A DNA stretch of 17,557 nt from Bacteroidales bacterium (GTDB lineage Bacteria; Bacteroidota; Bacteroidia; Bacteroidales; VadinHA17): NCBI GenBank assembly GCA_003155705.1, contig PMEC01000078.1, positions 9,676 through 27,232 on the forward strand, read 5' to 3'. How positions within the stretch are numbered: the first letter of the stretch is position 1; the number at the start of each line of letters is the position of its first letter. Positions 1 to 5,607 of the stretch are shown piece after piece. The notes beneath the pieces were generated by a model. The model ran no database searches. It was not told the DNA's origin and saw only the letters and a list, made by a program, of their open reading frames with translations. The position numbers and the translations under genes are program-made.

Positions 1-18
1 GAAAAATCTGAATGGTAG

Positions 19-1323
19 TTACCTGGGCGGCTGGACTAAACCTGCACCGACATCAGAAGCGTTTAAATTGAGTCTCAATGCATATTGTGTAAGATACATC
101 CATATATCTGAGGCTGAAGCCTTAGGATATGCTTCCCAGAATAATGCGGCAATTCCGGCAACACATGGAGTTGCCATGCTGGTTCCTGAAATTATATTAT
201 AGTTCTCGGGTAATATCCACGAACTATAAACATCAACTCCGGGTGCAGCAATATCCACCTGCCCTCCATCTCTGTTTATTCCGCCACATGAAAAATAAGC
301 AACTTCAAGATTCTTGTCCAGAGCAGCTACGGCCATTATTGCAGGGCAATTGGCCGGATGCCCTACAGGATTTATTATCCCCAGATCTCTGCGGCTTTCA
401 TTGCCGGCAGCTGCAATTATCAGCGTTCCTTTGGTCAGCGCTTTTTTGGCGATGTCGTTATAAATATTGGAATAAGCTTCCCCTGGTTCAACCGGAGCGC
501 CAAGCGACATTGAAATTACTTTGCAGTTATTAGTTATTGCCCACTCCATGCCGGCCAGAATACTGCTGTCGCTTCCACTACCCTCATTTGATAATACTTT
601 ACCAACAAAAATATTTGCCTCTTTAGCTACGCCATAACGTCTTCCCGTATATTGATTAATATTGCCTGTTGAGATTCCTGTGCAATGAGTACCGTGTCCA
701 TTCTGGTCCACAGCTTCCTGTTCCTTGATAAATGATCTGGAATTCAAAATTCTTCCCGTAAAATCAGGATGGTTCAGATTAAAACCCGTATCGAGGATTG
801 CAACATTTATTCCTTTGCCGGTAAATTTTGAATTAATGACATTAGTCGCGTGAATTCCCCATGAAGCAGTGGCATCATCCCTGAAAGAACCACTTTTTGA
901 ATGTAAAGATTTGGATTTATGGATCACGTCCCCGGTTTTGTTACGGACAGTCGTCTGAAAATCCTGCTTAAGTTCTTCAGATGGATCATTCAATGCATAG
1001 ACATATCTTTCTGGTTCAGAATAGATGAAGGTGTTTTTTGAAGGTGACGATCCGGTCAGAGCAGAAACCTGTTTTTCTCTGTTTCCATTCACAACTATAA
1101 TCCCCAATTGTTCAAATACAATTCCATCTGTCTCATCAAATGCTTTTGTATAATCTTCATCACCTTTCCTGTAATCACCGAATGAGGCAAACTTTAAAGA
1201 AGCTTTGTTTGCTAGTGTCGAAATCATTTTGTGAGTAGCTTTAGAGGCAAACATCACGATCCGCTTACCCGTAAATCTGGATCTGATTCCTGTTTCCTTT
1301 TGAAAATTTTTGAATGTTCGCAT
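19..1323 (-). CDS. S8 (subtilisin-like) serine peptidase without signal peptide
   Basis: A 434-residue subtilase, complete with a TAA stop at 19-21. The catalytic triad is visible: Asp178 in VAILDTG, His210 in NGHGTHC, and Ser382 in SGTSMATP, with the oxyanion Asn308 in AAAGNES. Residues 1 to about 150 precede the catalytic domain and look like a propeptide or inhibitor-like domain. This region has no hydrophobic signal sequence, so the protein may act in the cytoplasm or leave by another route. The protein ends soon after the catalytic domain (GAGLVQPPR), with no C-terminal sorting domain of the Por or gliding type. It starts 28 nt after the stop of the small membrane protein gene at 1352-1783, so the two are probably co-transcribed. 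No clear ribosome binding site is seen. The peptidase family is certain; the substrate is unknown. Confidence 0.93.
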   Translation of the reverse strand: MRTFKNFQKETGIRSRFTGKRIVMFASKATHKMISTLANKASLKFASFGDYRKGDEDYTKAFDETDGIVFEQLGIIVVNGNREKQVSALTGSSPSKNTFIYSEPERYVYALNDPSEELKQDFQTTVRNKTGDVIHKSKSLHSKSGSFRDDATASWGIHATNVINSKFTGKGINVAILDTGFNLNHPDFTGRILNSRSFIKEQEAVDQNGHGTHCTGISTGNINQYTGRRYGVAKEANIFVGKVLSNEGSGSDSSILAGMEWAITNNCKVISMSLGAPVEPGEAYSNIYNDIAKKALTKGTLIIAAAGNESRRDLGIINPVGHPANCPAIMAVAALDKNLEVAYFSCGGINRDGGQVDIAAPGVDVYSSWILPENYNIISGTSMATPCVAGIAALFWEAYPKASASDIWMYLTQYALRLNLNASDVGAGLVQPPR

Positions 1324-1351
1324 ATAAAAAGGTTATAAAATGTTATTTCGG

Positions 1352-1783
1352 TTATTTGGGTTCAGTCTGATTATATATAAATGGAATCAATAAAGTGTAT
1401 ATAGGAAGCAAAACTGCACCTAAAAATTGCGTCGAATACCCGGCAAATGTTTGTCCCTCTACCGGACCGCCTAAAGAAAGCACCCATAAAATAAAAGCAA
1501 TCATGCAGTAAACGATTTGCTTTGTCGAAATAATTTTTGCAATTTTTTTCAGATAGAAAGGTGTAATCAAAAGGAACAATCCAAAAACAATCAATTGTAT
1601 AACACTATTGTTTTCGGGATTCTGATGATTGGTTTTTATAAGATTAAAAACCGCAAGATAAACACTGATAATGTCTGCAGGAATCAATTTAATGATTTCA
1701 GAAACATATTGGTCTGCTTTGGGTGAAAGCTGACCAGGATCTAATGCTGAAATTGTTCTTTGGGTGTAAATACTTCTTGACAT
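1352..1783 (-). CDS. Small four-helix integral membrane protein, unrecognised
   Basis: About 143 residues from the preferred ATG at 1783 (MSRSIYTQ). An in-frame ATG at 1819 would add 12 residues, but it sits in the loop of a perfect hairpin at 1808-1828, so the downstream start is favoured. A short polar N-terminus is followed by four hydrophobic segments; the first begins with the stretch IKLIPADIISVYLAV. A short polar tail ends in NQTEPK. There is no signal peptide or enzymatic motif. It is the first gene of a likely two-gene unit with the S8 peptidase downstream. From memory, small membrane proteins with an 'IPAE/D...Y' first helix are widespread and often uncharacterised, but a named family cannot be assigned here. 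A role as membrane partner or target of the peptidase is only an inference. Confidence 0.75.
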   Translation of the reverse strand: MSRSIYTQRTISALDPGQLSPKADQYVSEIIKLIPADIISVYLAVFNLIKTNHQNPENNSVIQLIVFGLFLLITPFYLKKIAKIISTKQIVYCMIAFILWVLSLGGPVEGQTFAGYSTQFLGAVLLPIYTLLIPFIYNQTEPK

Positions 1784-1807
1784 GGTAGATTTTTTTAAAT
1801 TATCTGT

Positions 1808-1828
1808 TAGCAATACCATATATTGCTA
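1808..1828. repeat. Perfect 8-bp inverted repeat upstream of the small membrane protein
   Basis: TAGCAATA (1808-1815) and TATTGCTA (1821-1828) are perfect inverted arms separated by a 5-nt loop. The structure ends 24 nt upstream of the preferred ATG at 1783, and the alternative ATG at 1819 lies in its loop. It could be a regulator's operator or a leader hairpin. No poly-U tract follows it, so a terminator is unlikely. Confidence 0.6.
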
Positions 1829-1940
1829 CATGTCAGGATCAGTATTTTTGTGACAAAGATTTTACTAAATTTTTTAGTGATTTTGAATTTTTTATAGGAG
1901 AATCAAACGTGCCTGATAAAAGATAGCGATATGCTCAAGG

Positions 1941-2131
1941 AGATTCCTCACTTCTTCGCCTGTCTTGCTTTACCCGATTTCGACTTGCGAAAAAGACTAT
2001 ACCGGCGAATACGTTCGGAATGACATTTATCCTTTTTGGAAAGAAGGGGATGGGAGAGCGGGCGCCGCCCGCTCTCCCATCCCCTTGTCAATCAACAATG
2101 CCTTGTCATTCCGAGCTTTAGCGAGGAATCT
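1941..2131. repeat. Composite REP/MITE-like element with nested inverted repeats
   Basis: The outer arms are AGATTCCTC (1941-1949) facing GAGGAATCT (2123-2131). The inner arms are GGAATGACA (2017-2025) facing TGTCATTCC (2104-2112). On the right the two arm parts are contiguous within 28 nt (2104-2131). On the left the equivalent stretch is interrupted by about 57 nt (near 1955-2011), itself bounded by TTCGCC (1955-1960) and GGCGAA (2004-2009). That insert has further pairing: GTCTT (1962-1966) with AAGAC, and TTTCG (1978-1982) with CGAAA (1988-1992). From memory, the core TGTCATTCCGA...GAGGAATCT recurs between genes in many Bacteroidota genomes; copy number in this genome cannot be seen from one window. 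Confidence 0.65.
2044..2086. repeat. Perfect 20-bp G+C-rich hairpin with 3-nt loop
   Basis: The left arm, 2044-2063 (begins AAGGGGATGG), is the exact reverse complement of the right arm, 2067-2086 (ends CCATCCCCTT), with loop GCC at 2064-2066. It is far more G+C-rich than the surrounding sequence and sits midway between the inner arms of the composite repeat. No T-run directly follows on either strand, so it is not a standard intrinsic terminator, though it could still impede or stabilise transcripts. Confidence 0.85.
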
Positions 2132-2222
2132 CTCTCTCTTCATTTTGGGAGTCTTTCGCTTAGAGCGTTAGATATGCATGACACCGGAAGCGTTGTACTC
2201 TGCGAGACATTTATATTGTGAA

Positions 2223-2750
2223 TTATTTTCTTATAATTCTTCCGGGGAATATCATCGGAACTTTATTTTTATAATCTAAATATTCATCACCAAAATCCTT
2301 CAGCAACCGTTTTTCTTCAGATAATCGCAGATAATAAATAATAAAAAAAACAAAAATCAAAATAATTATCAGACAAATGACAGAATTTAAAAATATTCCA
2401 AGCGACGTATATAACGAAAACGCTCCAAACACCATCGGATTCCTGCTGTAGCGATATGGCCCTGTTGTTACCAGTTTTTTGGACCGTGGGCTTATTGAAA
2501 TATTAAAACCGTCAGCGGGGCCTCCTTTACCGATCGTGAACAAAAAAATATTTGACCAGATCATAAAGACCGTTCCGACAAGAAATACGGGAAGGGATAT
2601 TACTTTCCGTAGCAACTCGGAGTTAATAAGTACAACTTTTAAAACCTGATGATCAATCTTTGAGAGGTCAATTAAACCACAGGGTATCAGAAAAGCGAAG
2701 ATGGTGATCCCGAGGGTATAACCGGCAATATGTCTGAATATATCTTTCAT
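2223..2750 (-). CDS. Isoprenylcysteine carboxyl methyltransferase-like (ICMT/PEMT) membrane protein
   Basis: A 175-residue integral membrane protein with hydrophobic segments near residues 10-28, 50-72 and 105-140. The C-terminal half carries the ICMT/phospholipid-methyltransferase signature: TTGPYRYSRNPM (95-106), then after two helices EEKRLLKDFGDEYLDYKNKV (145-164), which in this superfamily forms the S-adenosylmethionine and substrate site at the membrane surface. Bacterial members methylate assorted small or lipid substrates, and the substrate here is unknown. The ATG at 2750 overlaps the TGA of the upstream PL22-like gene by 4 nt (ATGA), so translation is probably coupled. The gene is followed by the repeat-rich gap. 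Confidence 0.82.
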   Translation of the reverse strand: MKDIFRHIAGYTLGITIFAFLIPCGLIDLSKIDHQVLKVVLINSELLRKVISLPVFLVGTVFMIWSNIFLFTIGKGGPADGFNISISPRSKKLVTTGPYRYSRNPMVFGAFSLYTSLGIFLNSVICLIIILIFVFFIIYYLRLSEEKRLLKDFGDEYLDYKNKVPMIFPGRIIRK

Positions 2751-4105
2751 TTTACAGGTGTATCATACTTTCTTTTTAACCATGAATCAGGGACAGGAAT
2801 AATACAGATATTCATCGACTTGTTATCTTCCGAAAGCATTGCTGACTGAATTTCAATTCTTGTGCCATCGGGGCAGAATGTTGGATGAGGATGGTCTGCA
2901 GCAGTTTCTTTGTGACCTGTTGAAAGCATTATCATCTCATGTGTGTGCCTGTCAATCAGATAGATACTTCTCGAGAAATCATCACCTACGGCCCAGCGGC
3001 CGTCTTCGGAGCCATTGACATGCCATAGTCCGCTGCCGCTGGCCGTTTGTCCTGCAATTGTCATCTCCCTGGTTCTTAAATTAACAATGGCCAGTCCTGT
3101 TGGTTTTTCGCGTGTGCCTGAAGGGCCCCAGCCTTTCTCCTGACCGGGGTTGGCAGGATCAGCCGGTATCTCGGGAGTTCCTACCTTCCTGTGTCCCATA
3201 ATTGAAATTGCAACTTCATCTTTTGTTATAACGGCTTCGTGGGTAATCCATTCATATGCAGATTCAGGATAGAGTGGTCTCAACCCGGTTCCATCTGCCA
3301 TGACTGTCCATGTACGTTGTGGTGCTTTTCCTCCTGTTTCCCAGCAGAAAACTATTTCGCCTGGAACCCATGGATTAGATTGGACATGACCGATCTGAAA
3401 AGGAACAGAAACAATATACTTCAATTCTCCTGTTGAGATATTCATGCTCATGAGTCCGGCAGGACCGGCACCCATATTCCGTGGCCCGAAATTTGGTTCA
3501 ATCTTTGTACCCTCAGGAATGTGCTTAGCAGCTTCAGTACGGCCAACACGATAATAGACAAGATCTTCATTTGCATCGAGAGCCATGTCTCCGCCGGCGC
3601 CCATTTCGGCGGGAATAGTGCCGCAAATTCTCTGATAAACACTTGCAGATTTCAATGTTCCTGACTCACTGTCTTTAAATAATTTTGCGAGATCCACTTC
3701 AATAATCTGCATAGCTCCACTACGTTGAGTAGTGTTCCCGGTATTTATGAAGCGCATTATAAACAATTTCATAGATTTTCTTGCTATACATAGCATTCCT
3801 GTAAAACCTCCCTCTGTCACCTGAACAATGATTCCCGTTTTTTCATTTACGGCAAAAGCTTCACCCCTGACACGATTGGAACGGAAGATAAGCCAGTTTC
3901 CATCGGAGGTCCATTGGGGATGAGTCTGATAAATTTTCGAATCACCTGCCGGTTTACTGGTAAGAAATGTAAGCTCCGTACCTGTTACCGGATCTTTAAC
4001 GATTTTTTTCTCAGATGGGAATCGTGTTCCAATCTGGCCGGATGCTGATGATGAGAAAAGAAAAACCACACATAGAATAAGTGATCCGGAGAAATGCTTT
4101 TTCAT
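2747..4105 (-). CDS. Oligogalacturonate lyase-like (PL22) secreted beta-propeller protein
   Basis: About 452 residues from ATG 4105 (MKKHFSGS). A signal peptide is followed by a likely cleavage site near ASG-QIG, giving a periplasmic or exported protein. An ATG at 4129 would place a non-signal stretch ahead of this and lies inside the predicted -7 box, so it is rejected as the start. The body has repeating propeller-blade motifs such as HPQWTSDGNWLIFRSNR (62-78) and HPHPTFCPDGTRIEIQS (405-421). His240 (IGHVQSNPW), His289 (YEWITHE) and the HPH of 405-407 match the catalytic and metal-binding histidines I recall for PL22 oligogalacturonate lyases; the glutamine three residues before HPH in that family appears to be Ala402. 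Lyases of this family split short pectin fragments. A TolB/PD40-type propeller without lyase activity is the alternative. It faces a divergent CE15 esterase. Confidence 0.78.
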   Translation of the reverse strand: MKKHFSGSLILCVVFLFSSSASGQIGTRFPSEKKIVKDPVTGTELTFLTSKPAGDSKIYQTHPQWTSDGNWLIFRSNRVRGEAFAVNEKTGIIVQVTEGGFTGMLCIARKSMKLFIMRFINTGNTTQRSGAMQIIEVDLAKLFKDSESGTLKSASVYQRICGTIPAEMGAGGDMALDANEDLVYYRVGRTEAAKHIPEGTKIEPNFGPRNMGAGPAGLMSMNISTGELKYIVSVPFQIGHVQSNPWVPGEIVFCWETGGKAPQRTWTVMADGTGLRPLYPESAYEWITHEAVITKDEVAISIMGHRKVGTPEIPADPANPGQEKGWGPSGTREKPTGLAIVNLRTREMTIAGQTASGSGLWHVNGSEDGRWAVGDDFSRSIYLIDRHTHEMIMLSTGHKETAADHPHPTFCPDGTRIEIQSAMLSEDNKSMNICIIPVPDSWLKRKYDTPVK

Positions 4106-4126
4106 AATTATTATTATTAATTCAAC

Positions 4127-4134
4127 CAAAGTTA
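4127..4134 (-). promoter_or_regulatory. Bacteroidota-type -7 promoter box for the PL22-like gene
   Basis: Read on the minus strand this is TAACTTTG, a full match to TAnnTTTG. It would start transcription around 4120, leaving a short leader of about 15 nt before the ATG at 4105. No good TTTG/TTG -33 element is found at the expected distance, which lowers confidence. Confidence 0.45.
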
Positions 4135-4227
4135 GAATAATATCTTCATAATTTCCTAATACATATTATTCGTAACTTGAGGGCAATAAAACAGAGAAAT
4201 TAGGAGATCACATCAATTCTAAATGCC

Positions 4228-5532
4228 ATGAAAATATTTTATTTCAAAATGAGCCTGTTGAGTTTGATTTTATTGGTTATTTGTCCGCGTACTTTTTGCC
4301 AGAATCCTCCTGCAAGGGTTGTTGCAGGGATTCCTGTCAACTATTCGGAAGATTCAGTCGGGGTTTATACTCTTCCGGATCCTCTTATTCTGCTGAACGG
4401 GAAAAAGGTTCAAAATGCCAAAACATGGTATGATAAGCGAAGGCCTGAGATTGTAAAACTGTATGAAGAAAACCAGTTTGGAAGTTGTCCGGCTGTCCCA
4501 AAGGATATGACCTTTAAAGTCATTGAAAAAGGAAATCCCGCTTTTGAGGGGAAGGCTATAAGACGTCAGGTGACCGTATATTTCACAAAAGACACCTCTT
4601 CCTATAAAATGGACCTTCTGATTTATCTTCCTGCAAATGCAAAAGGCAAAGTACCTTTGTTACTTAATGTCAGTTTTTCAGCAAATGAAAGCACCATTCA
4701 GGATCAGGGTATAAAAAATGGATTTATTTGGGGCAGAGATGGGAAACGTGTTCCGGCACCAAAAAATTCGCCATTTGGCAGGCTTAACATACTCCCTTTT
4801 ATAGAACAAGGGATTGGAGTGGCAACAGTTTATTATGGCGATATTGAACCTGATTTTGCCTGGGGAATAAAGTACGGAATCAGGGGCTACTATCTCAAAC
4901 CCGGCACTTCAAAACCCGGGCCAGGTGAATGGGGTGCAATTGCCGCATGGGCATGGGGTTTAAGCAGAGCTATGGATTATTTTGTGACAGACAATGATAT
5001 CAATGCTCAGAAGGTGGCTTTATTTGGTGTATCCAGGCTTGGAAAAACTGTCTTGTGGACAGCAGCAAAAGATCCAAGGTTTGCAATGGTCATCGCAAGC
5101 TGTTCTGGCGAAGGCGGTGCGGCATTAAGCAGACGGAATTACGGAGAGACAATCAAACATCTTGCGGATTCGACACGATATTTTTATCAATTCTGCGGAA
5201 ACTATGGCAAATATGGAGACAGGGTTAATGAATTTCCAGTTGATGCCCATATGCTGCTCTCCCTGATTGCCCCCCGTGCGGTACTGCTTCAGACAGGAGA
5301 CAAAGATTTCTGGTCAGACCCAAAGGGAGAATTTCTGGCTGCGATCGCAGCAGGACCAGTCTTTAAACTATTAGGGACCCATGGCCTTGAAACAAACGAA
5401 ATGCCTCCGGCAGGGAAACCAATTATGAGTACATTAGGTTACTATATGCATTCAGGCGGACACGGGGCGCTCCCTACAGACTACCCTGTATTCCTGGATT
5501 TCATAAAAAAGAATCTCATTGAAGGAAAGTAA
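4228..5532 (+). CDS. CE15 glucuronoyl esterase-like alpha/beta hydrolase
   Basis: A 434-residue secreted hydrolase with an N-terminal signal peptide (hydrophobic to about residue 18, cleavage near TFC-QN). CE15 hallmarks are in order: nucleophile Ser269 in GVSRLGK (267-273), then SCSGEGGAALSRRNYGET, HMLLSLIAPRAV (341-352), and a C-terminal catalytic His412 in HSGGHG. CE15 enzymes cleave the ester between glucuronic acid of xylan and lignin alcohols. In fungal CE15 the acid sits in a QESG-type motif; the equivalent position here is Cys292, so the acid may be Asp358 or Asp360 after the next strand (QTGDKDFWSDP), as described for some bacterial members. It is the only plus-strand gene, divergent from the PL22-like gene, and converges on the DedA fusion. 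An acetyl-xylan-esterase-type role is the alternative. Confidence 0.87.
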   Translation: MKIFYFKMSLLSLILLVICPRTFCQNPPARVVAGIPVNYSEDSVGVYTLPDPLILLNGKKVQNAKTWYDKRRPEIVKLYEENQFGSCPAVPKDMTFKVIEKGNPAFEGKAIRRQVTVYFTKDTSSYKMDLLIYLPANAKGKVPLLLNVSFSANESTIQDQGIKNGFIWGRDGKRVPAPKNSPFGRLNILPFIEQGIGVATVYYGDIEPDFAWGIKYGIRGYYLKPGTSKPGPGEWGAIAAWAWGLSRAMDYFVTDNDINAQKVALFGVSRLGKTVLWTAAKDPRFAMVIASCSGEGGAALSRRNYGETIKHLADSTRYFYQFCGNYGKYGDRVNEFPVDAHMLLSLIAPRAVLLQTGDKDFWSDPKGEFLAAIAAGPVFKLLGTHGLETNEMPPAGKPIMSTLGYYMHSGGHGALPTDYPVFLDFIKKNLIEGK

Positions 5533-5573
5533 AACTACTTTTTAGGTTTTTTCAGAAGCTCAATTTCTTTATT

Positions 5574-5597
5574 ATACCAAAATCTTGAAGTTGGTAT
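5574..5597. terminator. Possible bidirectional terminator hairpin between convergent genes
   Basis: ATACCAA (5574-5580) and TTGGTAT (5591-5597) are perfect 7-bp arms around a 10-nt loop, lying between the CE15 stop (5532) and the DedA fusion stop (5608). Position fits a terminator, but the stem is A+T-rich and the following T-runs are short. Confidence 0.3.
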
Positions 5598-5607
5598 TTG
5601 ACTGGTA

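Larger units (their letters stand above)
1830..2222. other. Gene-free gap of about 390 bp made of repeats
   Basis: No convincing coding sequence lies here. The short open frames on the plus strand run straight through the hairpin structures and have no recognisable protein character. The gap holds a composite inverted-repeat element at 1941-2131 with a G+C-rich hairpin at its centre (2044-2086), and simple flanking sequence. Both neighbouring genes are on the minus strand: the methyltransferase-like gene ends at 2223 and the small membrane protein begins at 1783. Confidence 0.7.

Noticed and set aside
129..533. 134-codon open frame opposite the S8 peptidase
   Set aside because: Antisense to a gene with an intact catalytic triad; the translation has no domain-like pattern.
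19..1323. Type IX secretion cargo peptidase
   Set aside because: No signal peptide and no C-terminal sorting domain after the catalytic domain.
1941..2131. CRISPR array or tRNA-like structure
   Set aside because: Arms are inverted rather than direct, with no regular spacers, and no tRNA cloverleaf elements are present.
1965..2221. Two overlapping plus-strand open frames of 60-70 codons
   Set aside because: They read through the palindromic repeats, have no plausible start signals, and owe their openness to the G+C-rich hairpin.
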